DNA of 64,000 nucleotides from Burkholderia stabilis (GTDB lineage: Bacteria > Pseudomonadota > Gammaproteobacteria > Burkholderiales > Burkholderiaceae). The DNA is taken from the NCBI RefSeq assembly GCF_001742165.1, contig NZ_CP016443.1:1488001-1552000 (forward strand), written 5' to 3'. The notes below the pieces were generated by a model. It was not told the origin of the DNA and ran no database searches. It saw only the letters and a program-made list of their open reading frames with translations. The position numbers and the translations under genes were made by a program. Of this stretch, positions 9,964 through 18,996 are shown piece by piece (position 1 is the first letter of the stretch; each line of letters opens with the position of its first letter).

Positions 9964-11526
9964 ATGCGCTTTCACCGTCACGGGCCGCCGCCGGCGCTTG
10001 CCGCGTCCGGCGGCCGTCCCCATCACCCGCTGTCCACGCGGGTCGCACGCGCCGCACTGTTCGCGGCGCTGCTCGTCGTGTGCGCGGCCGTCGCCGCGCC
10101 GCCGCCCGCCGCTGCCCCCGCCGCCGCGCCGCCGGTCATCGTGATCCCCGTCAACGGCGCGATCGGGCCGGCCAGCGCCGATTTCATCGTTCGCTCGCTC
10201 GAACGGGCCGCACGCGAGCGCGCGCCGCTCGCGATCCTGCAGCTCGACACGCCCGGCGGCCTCGACACGTCGATGCGGCAGATCATCAAGGCCATCCTCG
10301 GCTCGCCCGTGCCGGTCGCCGCGTTCGTCGCGCCGGGCGGTGCGCGGGCTGCGAGCGCGGGCACCTACATCGTTTATGCGAGCCACTTCGCGGCGATGGC
10401 GCCCGGCACCAATCTCGGCGCGGCGTCGCCGGTGCAGCTCGGCATCGGCGGCGCCACGCCGCCGGGCGCGAACCCTGCCGCGCCGCGGGCGCCGGCGGCC
10501 GGCGCGTCGGGCGCGTCGGATGCATCCGCGACACCGGCCGCGCTGCCGACCGACACGCAATCGACCGAGATCCGCAAGGCGATGCAGGACGCCGCCGCGT
10601 ACATCCGCGGCCTCGCGCAATTGCGCGGGCGCAATGCCGAATGGGGCGAGCGCGCGGTACGCGAAGCCGTCAGCCTGTCGGCGAATGAAGCGCGCGCGCA
10701 GCACGTCGTCGACCTGATCGCGCAGGACCCGGCCGATCTCGCGCGCCAGCTCGACGGCCACAGCGTGACGACCACCGCCGGCACGGTGCGGCTCGCGACC
10801 GCGCATGCGCCGCTCGTCGTGGTCGAACCCGACTGGCGCAGCCGCTTCCTGTCGATCATCACCGATCCGAACGTCGCGCTGATCCTGCTGACGATCGGCA
10901 TCTACGGCCTCTTCTTCGAGTTCGCGAACCCCGGCTTCGTGCTGCCGGGCGTCGTCGGCACGATCTGCCTGCTGATCGGGCTGTTCGCGATGCAGTTGCT
11001 GCCGGTCAGCTACGCGGGCCTCGGCCTCGTGCTGCTCGGCCTCGGCTGCCTGGTGGCCGAGGCATTCCTGCCGACCTTCGGCGTGCTCGGTTTCGGCGGG
11101 ATCGTGTCGTTCACGATCGGCGCGCTGATGCTGATCGACACCGACGTGCCCGGCTACGGGATTCCGTGGCCCGTGATCGCGAGCCTGGCGCTCGGCGGCG
11201 GGCTGCTGGTCGCGGGCGTGTCGAGCGTCGCGCTGCGCGCGCGGCGCCGCCCGGTCGTGACGGGCGCCGAGGCGATGCTCGGCAGCATCGGCGAAGTGCT
11301 CGACGACGGCCTGCGCGCCGACCAGCCGCCAGGCGCGGCCGGCCCCGCGCCGTCGGCCGCGGGCTGGGCGCGCGTGCACGGCGAGCGCTGGCGCGTCGCG
11401 AGCAGCGTGCCGCTCGCCGCCGGCTGCCGCGTGCGCGTCACGGGCCGTCACGGCCTGCTGCTCACCGTCGCCCCGCTCTACGACCTGCCGGAGCAGGAAC
11501 AACAACACCAGGGAGAACCAACATGA
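9964..11526 (+). CDS. NfeD-family membrane-bound serine protease (ClpP-class)
   Basis: This 520-residue NfeD long-form protein has a signal anchor at about residues 28-46. A ClpP/SppA-like protease domain follows with [16 protein letters not shown] and the catalytic-serine segment [16 protein letters not shown]. After it come a low-complexity Ala/Pro insertion, four transmembrane segments (about residues 300-420) and a C-terminal OB-fold NfeD domain. In this family the protease cuts near the C-terminus of the partner stomatin. The partner is encoded immediately downstream, with its start overlapping this stop by four bases (11523-11526). The pair probably acts in inner-membrane quality control or microdomain organisation. 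Confidence 0.9.
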   Translation: MRFHRHGPPPALAASGGRPHHPLSTRVARAALFAALLVVCAAVAAPPPAAAPAAAPPVIVIPVNGAIGPASADFIVRSLERAARERAPLAILQLDTPGGLDTSMRQIIKAILGSPVPVAAFVAPGGARAASAGTYIVYASHFAAMAPGTNLGAASPVQLGIGGATPPGANPAAPRAPAAGASGASDASATPAALPTDTQSTEIRKAMQDAAAYIRGLAQLRGRNAEWGERAVREAVSLSANEARAQHVVDLIAQDPADLARQLDGHSVTTTAGTVRLATAHAPLVVVEPDWRSRFLSIITDPNVALILLTIGIYGLFFEFANPGFVLPGVVGTICLLIGLFAMQLLPVSYAGLGLVLLGLGCLVAEAFLPTFGVLGFGGIVSFTIGALMLIDTDVPGYGIPWPVIASLALGGGLLVAGVSSVALRARRRPVVTGAEAMLGSIGEVLDDGLRADQPPGAAGPAPSAAGWARVHGERWRVASSVPLAAGCRVRVTGRHGLLLTVAPLYDLPEQEQQHQGEPT

Positions 11527-12296
11527 TGGGCTACACGTTCGGCCTCAGCAGCGTCCTGATCGTCTTCGTCGTGGTGCTCGTCGCGTCGTCGATCCGCATC
11601 TTCCGCGAGTACGAGCGCGGCGTCGTGTTCATGCTCGGCCGTTTCTGGAAAGTGAAGGGGCCGGGGCTCGTGCTGATCATCCCGATCGTCCAGCAGGTCG
11701 TGCGGATCGACCTGCGCACCATCGTGTTCGACGTGCCGCCGCAGGACGTGATCACGCGCGACAACGTGTCGGTGAAGGTCAATGCGGTCGTGTATTTCCG
11801 TGTCGTCGATCCGGAGAAGGCCGTGATCCAGGTCGCGCGCTTCTTCGACGCGACGAGCCAGCTGTCGCAGACGACGCTGCGCTCGGTGCTCGGCAAGCAC
11901 GAACTCGACGCGCTGCTGGCCGAGCGCGAACAGTTGAACGCCGACATCCAGAAAACGCTCGATGCGCAGACCGACGCGTGGGGGATCAAGGTATCGAACG
12001 TCGAGATCAAGCACGTCGACCTGAACGAGACGATGATCCGCGCGATCGCGCGGCAGGCCGAGGCCGAGCGCGAGCGGCGCGCGAAGGTGATCCATGCGGA
12101 AGGGGAATTGCAGGCGTCCGAGAAGCTGCTGCAGGCCGCGCAGCGGCTCGCGCAGGAGCCGCAGGCGATGCAGTTGCGCTATCTGCAGACGCTGACGACG
12201 ATCGCGGCGGACAAGAATTCGACCATCGTGTTTCCGCTGCCGATCGATTTGCTGGGGGCGTTGCTGGACCGGTTGGGCCCGCCGCGCGAGCGCTGA
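11523..12296 (+). CDS. slipin/stomatin-like SPFH protein
   Basis: This is a 257-residue prokaryotic stomatin. It has one N-terminal membrane segment (about residues 7-25), an SPFH/Band 7 domain beginning [16 protein letters not shown], the [20 protein letters not shown] core, and a charged coiled region [20 protein letters not shown] before the C-terminus. These proteins oligomerise on the membrane and are substrates of NfeD proteases. The start ATG (11523) overlaps the NfeD stop, so the two are translated together. A second ATG at 11526 is equally in frame. After the stop, a GC-rich inverted repeat (12347-12367) lies before the convergent phosphatase gene. Confidence 0.92.
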   Translation: MMGYTFGLSSVLIVFVVVLVASSIRIFREYERGVVFMLGRFWKVKGPGLVLIIPIVQQVVRIDLRTIVFDVPPQDVITRDNVSVKVNAVVYFRVVDPEKAVIQVARFFDATSQLSQTTLRSVLGKHELDALLAEREQLNADIQKTLDAQTDAWGIKVSNVEIKHVDLNETMIRAIARQAEAERERRAKVIHAEGELQASEKLLQAAQRLAQEPQAMQLRYLQTLTTIAADKNSTIVFPLPIDLLGALLDRLGPPRER

Positions 12297-12377
12297 GACG
12301 CCCGGGCGCCGGCCCGCACGACGCACCCGTCGATCCCGGGCGACGCCGGGCCCCGACGGCCCGGCGCGCGGCCCGCG

Positions 12378-13655
12378 TCAAGCCAGCAGCTTGCGTTCGG
12401 TCTTGCCGTACTTGATCGACTTCTCGTCCGGAATCATCAGGCCCGTATGCTCGTCGCGGCCCTGCAGCAGGAAGCGCGCGTCCGGCTTGCCGACCTGCTC
12501 GGCCGCGAGCTTGCTGTCCGCGCCGATCTCGCCCTTCTTCATCCGGTTGACGATCACGCCGGCCGCGGTGTCCTTGAAGTCGCGCAGCATCCACGCGTCG
12601 CCGTCGCTGTCGCCGAACACCAGCAGCGGGCCATAGCCTTTCTTCGATTCGAGGACGTTGCGGATGCCCACCGTCTTGCCGGGCCCCCAGTTGAAATGCC
12701 AGCCGGCCGGATAGGTGCTCGTGTACTTGCCGTCCCGCATGTCGAGGCGCAGGCCGATCACGTTCTCGGGCGGCACGCCGTAGCCGTAGTTCGGATTGCC
12801 GGCGAATACGCGCACGACATCGTCGAGCGACGCCGTGCTCACGTACACGTCGATGCCGTTCGCGCGCAGCGTGTGCATCACCGCGCGGATTTCCTCATGA
12901 ATGCGAATGCCGTGGAAATGCGTGTCGGCCACCACGCCGGCCTTGCCCGGCAGCGTCTTCGGGCTTTCGTAGCGGACCTTGCGCAGCGCGTCGCCGATAC
13001 CGTAGTTGTCCGACGCTTCCGCCATCGCCTGCAGCTCGGCGGTCGTCATGTTCCGGTAGAAGTAGATGATCCACTTGTAGCCGATCTCGAGCGGGTGCGT
13101 GTCGCAGATCGCGTCGTACATGAAGTACAGCTTCGCGCGGAAAACCTTGAACTGATCGGTTTCGCGAATCTCGTCCAGGCTCTTGCTACCGCCGAAACCC
13201 GTGTAGTTCGCGTACAGCCAGCGATAGTCGGATTCGACGTCGGCGGCGAGGTTTTCCATCGTCACGGGCTTGCCGTCGATCGTCGTGTAGTCCTTCATGA
13301 AGGCGCCCTTCGGCACGTCCTTCCACATCACCTCGACGAATTCGTCCGGCGTCAGCTTGTACTGCAGATGGTTGATCTGGTACATCAGCAACGCCTCTTC
13401 GCAGTCGTTCATGATGCACGTGTTGTCCCAATCGAACACGGCGTACGGGCGGCGCTTGCCGTCGTAGCGCGCGCTCGCGACGCCGTGCTGGTCGAGTACC
13501 GCCTGCAGGCGCGCGGCGTTGAACGGCGACCAGCGGCCCGGGTCCAGCGCATCGGGTGCGGCTGCGCTCTTCGCGCCGGCCGTGCCGGTCTTGAGCATCA
13601 GCGACGTCGCGGCGGTCGCCGCGGCAAGGGTGTTCATGAAGTGGCGGCGTTGCAT
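12378..13655 (-). CDS. exported HAD-superfamily phosphatase
   Basis: This 425-residue haloacid-dehalogenase phosphatase has motif I, VFDWDNTCIMND (DxD nucleophile pair, about residue 80), and motif IV, VFGDSDGDAWML. The N-terminus MQRRHFMNTLAAATAATSLM carries a twin-arginine-like RRHFM motif, a hydrophobic stretch and an AGA site, so export (possibly by Tat) is likely. The overall pattern, an acidic segment after motif I and a long cap, resembles bacterial phosphorylcholine/acid phosphatases. I cannot fix the substrate. The start at 13655 follows GGGGAGAG; the longer frame lacks support. It is convergent with the NfeD/slipin pair. Confidence 0.8.
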   Translation of the reverse strand: MQRRHFMNTLAAATAATSLMLKTGTAGAKSAAAPDALDPGRWSPFNAARLQAVLDQHGVASARYDGKRRPYAVFDWDNTCIMNDCEEALLMYQINHLQYKLTPDEFVEVMWKDVPKGAFMKDYTTIDGKPVTMENLAADVESDYRWLYANYTGFGGSKSLDEIRETDQFKVFRAKLYFMYDAICDTHPLEIGYKWIIYFYRNMTTAELQAMAEASDNYGIGDALRKVRYESPKTLPGKAGVVADTHFHGIRIHEEIRAVMHTLRANGIDVYVSTASLDDVVRVFAGNPNYGYGVPPENVIGLRLDMRDGKYTSTYPAGWHFNWGPGKTVGIRNVLESKKGYGPLLVFGDSDGDAWMLRDFKDTAAGVIVNRMKKGEIGADSKLAAEQVGKPDARFLLQGRDEHTGLMIPDEKSIKYGKTERKLLA

Positions 13656-14188
13656 GGTCTCTCCCCGTGGAATTGTCGAATCGGTCCGGCCGTCCCGGTG
13701 CGCGGCGCACCGGCGGCTCATCGGCGGCGCGAAGCCCGGATGGCTCCGCAACGGCGGCGAATGATCTGGCGAAAATATGGCAGCAATTTGACAGCGTCAC
13801 GCCGCGACGCGACGACGAGTTGATCCGGCGCGACATGCCGGGCCGTCGCACATGCGGCCATCCGGGCAGCGCCGGGGCCGCTCGCGCGCCCCTGGCCGGC
13901 GCGCCCGATCCGTACGCGTGTGCGCCGACCGCCATCCGGCCCCGCCTCCGGAAACCTAGAGCCTCCCCTCCATTTCCCCCTTCCATTAGGAGAAATCCTC
14001 ATCTCCAAGGGCTGCCGCGCCCCGCCGAACCGGCTATTATCTTTACATCATTCAATGGCACATTAAATGCTGACTGAATAATTCGCGACAGAGACATTCG
14101 CGGATGCATTCCGGATCAGCGCCCTGCTTTGCATAGAACCCGAGTCAGCGCCGACGCGCCAGCTCCGGTCGACAAATGGAGACGCATC
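13656..14188. other. 533-bp intergenic region between divergent genes
   Basis: This is promoter space between the HAD phosphatase (minus) and the M24-like gene (plus). An AT-richer stretch at 14035-14085 contains TTTACA (14042) and TTAAAT/GAATAAT elements that could form promoters for the plus-strand operon, but spacing is not ideal. I see no convincing gene or structured RNA here. Confidence 0.4.
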
Positions 14189-15085
14189 ATGGCCGATCAC
14201 CCGCTGCCGGAAGTCCACCTCGACGAGTTGCCGCAATTCCGCGCGGTCCAGCAGCTTGCGTACCGCTGCGTCGAAACCGTCGGCGCGATGCTCTACCCCG
14301 GCATCACCGAGAAGGAGGCCGCGCGCCTCCTGACCGAATGGCTGCAGGACAACGGCGTGCACGACTGGCTGCACAAGCCGTTCGCGTGGTTCGGCGACCG
14401 CACCGCGTTCGAGGGCTTCTCGGGCCTCAAGCACATGGGCGGCTTCAATCTCGCGTTCTTCCCGAGCAACCGGCAGCTCGAAACCGACATGCCGGTGATC
14501 CTCGACGTCGCGCCCGTGCTCGACGGCATCGTCGCCGACGTCGGCTACGCGCACTGCCTCGGCGAGAACCCGATCCTCGAACAGTTGCAGGACGACCTGA
14601 TGGACCATCGCGACATGATCGTGCGGCTCGTGAAGGCGCGCCGGCCGATGGCCGAGGTCGCGCAGGAAGTCGACGCGCTGTGCCGCCGCCAGGGCGTCGA
14701 GCCGCGCCACAAGGCGTATCCGTTCAAGGTGCTCGCGCATCGCGTCGCGAAGATCCACAAGCTGTCGAAGCCGCGCTTCGTCGCGCGCTTCGGGCTGAAT
14801 GCGACGCGCAACCTGCTGCTCGACCAGGGCCGCGCGGCGAAACAGCAAGGCTGGTCGCCGCTGTGGTCGATCGACCGCCGCTCCGAGCATGCGCCCGTGC
14901 CGGGCCTGTGGGCCGTCGAGCCGCATCTCGGCTTCGCCGGCGTCGGCGCGAAATTCGAAGAGCTGCTCGTGATTACCGACGACGACGCGTACTGGCTCGA
15001 CGACGACCTGCCGCACGTGCGCCGCTGGCAGCGCCGCCAGGCCGAACGCACGCAGGCCGTCGCGACCGTGCCGGCCACCGCCTGA
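14189..15085 (+). CDS. M24-family (creatinase-fold) metallopeptidase-like protein
   Basis: This 298-residue protein has the pita-bread fold signature. A metal-ligand pair of Asp residues is recognisable in VILDVAPVLDGIVADVGY (about residues 108-126). Later acidic ligands are in VEPHLGFAGVGAKFEELLVI near the C-terminus. It lacks the extra N-terminal domain of prolidases, so it may be a minimal aminopeptidase-like enzyme or a non-peptidase member. The start at 14189 (MADHPLPEV) has GGAGACGCATC upstream. It is the first gene of a three-gene plus-strand set with the hydrolase/SDR fusion and the PF10118 protein, which suggests a shared but unknown catabolic role. Confidence 0.8.
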   Translation: MADHPLPEVHLDELPQFRAVQQLAYRCVETVGAMLYPGITEKEAARLLTEWLQDNGVHDWLHKPFAWFGDRTAFEGFSGLKHMGGFNLAFFPSNRQLETDMPVILDVAPVLDGIVADVGYAHCLGENPILEQLQDDLMDHRDMIVRLVKARRPMAEVAQEVDALCRRQGVEPRHKAYPFKVLAHRVAKIHKLSKPRFVARFGLNATRNLLLDQGRAAKQQGWSPLWSIDRRSEHAPVPGLWAVEPHLGFAGVGAKFEELLVITDDDAYWLDDDLPHVRRWQRRQAERTQAVATVPATA

Positions 15086-15130
15086 CGCGCCCGCGCCCTT
15101 CCTCCCGAATCCCTGAACGACGGACTCACG

Positions 15131-16918
15131 ATGCAGCCTCTTTCCGACGAAGCGCCGCTGGCCCTGTTCGAATCGGTTCACAGCGAGACAGCTGTCGCCT
15201 CCGGCGACCTGACGCTCGCGGTCAGGACCTGGGGCGACCCGGCCCGCTCGCCGGTCGTGCTCGTGCACGGCTATCCCGACGACAGCAGCGTCTGGCAGCA
15301 CGTCGCGCCGCTGCTCGCGCGCAAGCACTACGTGATCGCGTACGACGTGCGCGGCGCGGGCCTGTCCGGCGTGCCGAAGCGCACGGCCGACTATCACCTC
15401 GCGAAGCTGACCGACGACTTCGTCGCGGTGATCGACGCGCTCTGCCCCGGCCGCACGGTGCACCTGATCGCGCACGACTGGGGCTCGATCCAGGGCTGGG
15501 AATTCGTCACCGATCCGCGCCTGGCCGGCCGCATCGCGTCGTACACGTCGTGCTCGGGGCCGTGCCTCGACCATGTCGGCTTCTGGCTGCGCGAACGCGT
15601 GCTGCGCCCGACGCCCGCGTCGCTCGGCAAACTCGGCGGCCAGCTCGTGCGCTCGTGGTACGTGTACCTGTTCCACCTGCCGTTCATCCCCGAGCTCGGC
15701 TGGCGGCTGTGGCTCGGCCGCGCATGGCCGCGCCTGCTGCGCCGGCTCGAGAAAACGCCCGTCGCGCCGCGCCCGACGCAAGCCGACGACGGCGCGCGCG
15801 GCGTGCGCCTCTATCGCGCGAACTTCATCCGCTGCCTGTTCACGCCGCGCGAACGCTACGCGCATGCGCCCGTGCAGACGATCGTGCCGCTCGGCGACAA
15901 ATACGTGAGCCCGGCGCTGTCCGAGAACCTGTCGCGCTGGGTGCCGCAGTACTACCGCCGCGAAGTCGCGGCCGGCCACTGGCTGCCGCTCGCCGATCCC
16001 GCACGCTTCGCGGATCTCGCCGGGCAACTGATCGACGCGGTCGAATCGGGCGACGAGCCGCCCGCGCTCGCGAAGGCCCGGCGCAGCGCGAAAACCGGCC
16101 GCTTCAGCGGCAAGGTCGCGGTCGTCACCGGCGCGGGCAGCGGCATCGGCCGCTGCGCGGCCCTCGCGTTCGCACACGAAGGCGCGACGATCGTCGCGTG
16201 CGACATCGATCTCGCGAGCGCCGAGCGCACCGCGCTGCTGATCGGGCTGACCGGCGCGCAGGCGCATGCGAAACGCGTCGACGTCGGGTCCGCCGACGAA
16301 ATGGAAGCGCTCGCGACGTGGGTCGGCAGCGAACTCGGCGGCGCGGACGTCGTGATCAACAACGCGGGCATCGGCATGGCCGGCGGCATCCTCGACACGA
16401 GCACGCGGCACTGGGAGCGCATCCTGCACGTGAACCTGTGGGGCGTGATACACGGCTCGCGGTTGTTCGCGCAGCAGATGGCCGCGCGCGGCACCGGCGG
16501 CCACATCGTCAACACCGCGTCGGCCGCCGCGTTCGGGCCGTCGCGCGACCTGCCCGCGTATGCGACGACGAAGGCCGCGGTGCTGATGCTCAGCGAATGC
16601 ATGCGCGCGGAACTCGCGGAGAAAGGGATCGGTGTGACGGCCGTGTGCCCGGGTTTCGCGGAAACCGGAATCATGGCGTCGACGCAATACGCGGGCGCCA
16701 ACGCACAGGACGAAGCGCGGCTGCGCAAGCGCGCGACGAAGCTGTACCAGATGCGCGGCCTGAAACCCGAAACCGTCGCGCAGGCGATGGTCGACGGCGT
16801 GCTGCGCAACCGCCCCGTCGTCGCGGTCGGCGGCGAAGCGCACGCGATGCGTTTCGTCGGCCGTTTCATGCCGTGGCTCGGCCGGATGATCGCCCGCGTC
16901 AGCATGGCATCGCATTGA
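15131..16918 (+). CDS. fusion protein: epoxide-hydrolase-like alpha/beta hydrolase + short-chain dehydrogenase
   Basis: This is a 595-residue two-domain enzyme. Residues about 1-305 form an alpha/beta hydrolase with the HGYPDD oxyanion motif. The nucleophile elbow is LIAHDWGSIQG, where Asp replaces Ser as in epoxide hydrolases, and the catalytic His lies in AAGHWLPLADP. Residues about 315-595 are a classical SDR: the cofactor motif TGAGSGIGRC, NNAGIGMAGG, the active-site serine segment NTASAAAF, and YATTKA for Tyr/Lys. The two activities could act in sequence, opening an epoxide or hydrolysing an ester and then oxidising the alcohol. It lies 45 bp after the M24-like gene and 32 bp before the PF10118 gene. 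Confidence 0.9.
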   Translation: MQPLSDEAPLALFESVHSETAVASGDLTLAVRTWGDPARSPVVLVHGYPDDSSVWQHVAPLLARKHYVIAYDVRGAGLSGVPKRTADYHLAKLTDDFVAVIDALCPGRTVHLIAHDWGSIQGWEFVTDPRLAGRIASYTSCSGPCLDHVGFWLRERVLRPTPASLGKLGGQLVRSWYVYLFHLPFIPELGWRLWLGRAWPRLLRRLEKTPVAPRPTQADDGARGVRLYRANFIRCLFTPRERYAHAPVQTIVPLGDKYVSPALSENLSRWVPQYYRREVAAGHWLPLADPARFADLAGQLIDAVESGDEPPALAKARRSAKTGRFSGKVAVVTGAGSGIGRCAALAFAHEGATIVACDIDLASAERTALLIGLTGAQAHAKRVDVGSADEMEALATWVGSELGGADVVINNAGIGMAGGILDTSTRHWERILHVNLWGVIHGSRLFAQQMAARGTGGHIVNTASAAAFGPSRDLPAYATTKAAVLMLSECMRAELAEKGIGVTAVCPGFAETGIMASTQYAGANAQDEARLRKRATKLYQMRGLKPETVAQAMVDGVLRNRPVVAVGGEAHAMRFVGRFMPWLGRMIARVSMASH

Positions 16919-16950
16919 CGGCGCACGCCGCCGCACCGAGGGAGACACAA

Positions 16951-17856
16951 ATGACCGATACCGCCGACTATCACAAGATCAAGGCCCGGCACGTGAAGTT
17001 CGACTTCAGCGACACGCCGATCACCTGGGTGCCGAACGACCCGGGCAGCACGCACATCATCAACACGCTGAACCTGCTGTTCCCGGAAGGCGAGCTGTGG
17101 TTCTGCCGCGTGTACAACAAGGCGCTGCCGCTCATCACCGATGCGCGCCTGCGCGACGAAGCCGAAGGGTTCCTGCGGCAGGAAGCGGTACATTCGCGTT
17201 CGCACGGCGGCGTGCTCAAGCACTACTACGACCGGCACGGGATCGACACGAAGCCGTTCACGCAGAAGCTCAACCGGCTGTTCACGCGCGTGCTCGGCGA
17301 ACAGCCGCTCGGGCTGAAGATCGGCCATACGCGTTTCTGGCTGCGGCAACAGCTCGCGGTGATCGCGTCGCTCGAACATTTCTTCGGCTATCTGGGCAAC
17401 TGGGTGCTCAATGCACACGGGCTCGACGAAGGAAAAGCCGACCCGACGATGGTCGACCTGCTGCGCTGGCACGGCGCCGAGGAAGTCGAGCACCGCACCG
17501 TCGCGTTCGACATCTACCGGCACCTGGGCGGCACCTATCCGGAGCGCTGCGTGCACATGGCGTTCGTGATCGTGCTGCTGCTCTACTACATCACCACCGG
17601 CGCGAAGTTCATGTACAAGCGCGACCCGGCGGCCGGCCGCTATCCGGGCTTCGCGCTCGCGTGGTGGCAGGGCTCGCGGCGCGGGCACCTGCCGTCGTTC
17701 TGGAAGGTGATCGGCGCGGCGTTGCGTTATTTCAAGCCGAGCTATACGCCGCACCACGAAGGCTCGACCGAGCAGGCGCTCGCCTACCTTGCGCGCTCGC
17801 CGGCGGCACAGGCGGCCGCGCATGGCGGCAACTGGGGCACGGCGAAGGGCGCGTAA
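16951..17856 (+). CDS. PF10118-type metal-dependent hydrolase
   Basis: This 301-residue protein belongs to the poorly characterised predicted metal-dependent hydrolase family (PF10118). Likely metal ligands are the Glu/His sets in RQEAVHSRSHGG (about residue 72) and HGAEEVEHRTVAFD (about 172), an arrangement recalling helical di-metal enzymes. A hydrophobic segment near residues 205-220 may contact the membrane. The start follows GAGGGAGACACAA. Genes of this family are often seen beside SDR/hydrolase fusions, as here. The substrate is unknown. Confidence 0.85.
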   Translation: MTDTADYHKIKARHVKFDFSDTPITWVPNDPGSTHIINTLNLLFPEGELWFCRVYNKALPLITDARLRDEAEGFLRQEAVHSRSHGGVLKHYYDRHGIDTKPFTQKLNRLFTRVLGEQPLGLKIGHTRFWLRQQLAVIASLEHFFGYLGNWVLNAHGLDEGKADPTMVDLLRWHGAEEVEHRTVAFDIYRHLGGTYPERCVHMAFVIVLLLYYITTGAKFMYKRDPAAGRYPGFALAWWQGSRRGHLPSFWKVIGAALRYFKPSYTPHHEGSTEQALAYLARSPAAQAAAHGGNWGTAKGA

Positions 17857-17979
17857 CGAGGTGCTTAACGGGGCGCTTAACGGAGCGCGTGGCGGGTTTT
17901 CAGCGGGTTTCTGCCGGTTCGGCGGGCGGCGCCCGCCGAAATGCGTACAATCGCGGCTTCATTTCCCGGAGGTGCCGCG

Positions 17980-18267
17980 ATGGCCATGAAGAAAACCGAT
18001 CTCGAAAAGAACAAGGCGCTCAAGCTGACGCAAGCCATGAAGCAGTCCGGCGCCGCGCGCTTCGGCAAGGCTGCCGACGATGCGGCGAAGCTCGATCGCC
18101 GCGCGCAGCGCAAGCTCGACCAGGAACAGGGGCTCGTGCCGTTCGCGTGCAAGCTCAACGCCGAGCTCGTCGAACAGCTGAAGGCGCGCGCCGCCACGCA
18201 TCCGGAAGGGATGACGGGCCTGCTGTCCGAGCTGCTCGTGAACGGGCTCGCGCAACGCGACGCGTAA
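17980..18267 (+). CDS. small conserved hypothetical protein (95 aa)
   Basis: This is a 95-residue, highly charged protein starting MAMKKTDLEKNKALKL. The first half is rich in Lys, Ala and Gln and predicted helical. The second half, KLNAELVEQLKARAATHPEG, looks like a short ribbon-helix-helix or coiled segment. The start at 17980 is supported by GGAGGTG nine bases upstream. I do not recognise a named family; small DNA-associated proteins are one possibility. It precedes the DUF2917 duplication, and the downstream promoter at 18292 lies only 24 bases after its stop. Confidence 0.7.
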   Translation: MAMKKTDLEKNKALKLTQAMKQSGAARFGKAADDAAKLDRRAQRKLDQEQGLVPFACKLNAELVEQLKARAATHPEGMTGLLSELLVNGLAQRDA

Positions 18268-18291
18268 CCGCTACGTATCTCGAAAATTCCG

Positions 18292-18320
18292 TTGACATTG
18301 CTGCGCTGCCACGACACACT
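18292..18320 (+). promoter_or_regulatory. sigma70-type promoter of leader copy 1
   Basis: A perfect -35 TTGACA (18292-18297) is followed after 17 bases by CACACT (18315-18320) as a weak -10. The same pair with the same spacing recurs in copy 2. Transcription should begin at about 18326-18328, at or next to the ATG of the leader ORF. Confidence 0.6.
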
Positions 18321-18327
18321 CGTTCGC

Positions 18328-18414
18328 ATGCCTATGCTCAAGCCAATCGCCATCGCGAATACGAAACCAGTGAACGCCCATACGGGGCGATCACCGGAGG
18401 CGCTTGTGCATTAG
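18328..18414 (+). CDS. 28-codon leader ORF, copy 1
   Basis: This short frame (ATG at 18328, TAG at 18412) encodes MPMLKPIAIANTKPVNAH plus ten further residues ending EALVH. It has the same length as the second copy, and 15 of 28 residues match at aligned positions (M-P-x-x-K-x-I-A-I-A, P-V-N, S, E-A-L-V). No Shine-Dalgarno sequence is present. The predicted transcription start falls on or just before the ATG, so a leaderless message is possible. Its last codons form one arm of the proposed antiterminator. Function as a regulatory leader peptide is inference. Confidence 0.5.
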   Translation: MPMLKPIAIANTKPVNAHTGRSPEALVH

Positions 18415-18448
18415 CATCGCGATTCAGTTACGCATGTCACAAGGCCTC
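18397..18448 (+). promoter_or_regulatory. candidate antiterminator helix, copy 1
   Basis: GAGGCGCTTGTGCAT (18397-18411) can pair with ATGTCACAAGGCCTC (18434-18448). This gives 14 base pairs interrupted by single bulges at G18402 and T18437. The 3' strand contains the whole left arm of the terminator (18441-18448), so the two structures exclude each other. The 5' strand lies in the final codons of the leader ORF. Confidence 0.55.
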
Positions 18449-18475
18449 GCCGGAAACGGATGAGGCCTTTTTGTT
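18441..18475 (+). terminator. intrinsic terminator in the leader, copy 1
   Basis: The stem AAGGCCTC/GAGGCCTT (18441-18448 with 18462-18469) is topped by an inner CCG/CGG helix closed by a GAAA tetraloop. It is followed by TTTTGTTTT. It lies upstream of the DUF2917 start (18519), so it would stop transcription before the gene unless prevented. It could equally mark the 3' end of a roughly 150-nt small RNA. Confidence 0.8.
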
Positions 18476-18518
18476 TTGGTGCGCGTCATCCCGCCCGGCT
18501 CAACGGATGGAGATGACG

Positions 18519-18896
18519 ATGGACCAAGCAAGCCGGCTGGTTGTTTGCCCCGATCGGTGCCGCACCGACACGATCGCATTGCCTAGAGTCGTGATGCATT
18601 TCACGGTCGCGCCGCGCAAGACGCTGACGTGGCGCGCGCGGCGCGACGCCGAGATCCGCGTACACGACGCGACGCTGTGGATCACGCGCGCCGGAAGCGT
18701 CGACGATTACTGGATACGCGCCGGCGACGTGCTGCGCGTGCAGTGCGGCGATCGCATCTGGATGAGCACCGACGACGACCGGCCTGTCGAAGCATCGATC
18801 ACGACGGCGTACACGATGAAGCACGACGCATGGTTTCAGCGTGCGCTCGCGCAGATGCGCGGCATGCTACGCGTGAGAAGGCGAAGTCGCACATGA
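18519..18896 (+). CDS. DUF2917 protein, copy 1
   Basis: This 125-residue protein carries the DUF2917 pattern TWRARRDAEIRVHDATLWIT, then SVDDYWIRAGDVL and GDRIWMSTDDD. This is a small beta-rich, cupin-like unit of unknown function found mainly in Burkholderia and relatives. Three in-frame ATGs occur (18507, 18513, 18519). The last is chosen because GGAG (18509-18512) is six bases upstream and the paralogue starts at the matching codon. The C-terminus is basic (RVRRRSR). Expression probably depends on readthrough of the leader terminator. Confidence 0.8.
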   Translation: MDQASRLVVCPDRCRTDTIALPRVVMHFTVAPRKTLTWRARRDAEIRVHDATLWITRAGSVDDYWIRAGDVLRVQCGDRIWMSTDDDRPVEASITTAYTMKHDAWFQRALAQMRGMLRVRRRSRT

Positions 18897-18996
18897 CGAA
18901 CCCGTCGCCGCGCATGCGATACGTATGCGGGCGACGTCATGAAAACCGGCCACGCGCGCGGCGACTCACCTTCCGCACATATCTCGAAAATTGTCG

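Noticed and set aside
14063..16948. Very long minus-strand frame opposite the M24-like and fusion genes
   Set aside because: It is an antisense shadow in high-GC DNA. The plus-strand frames carry recognisable catalytic motifs.
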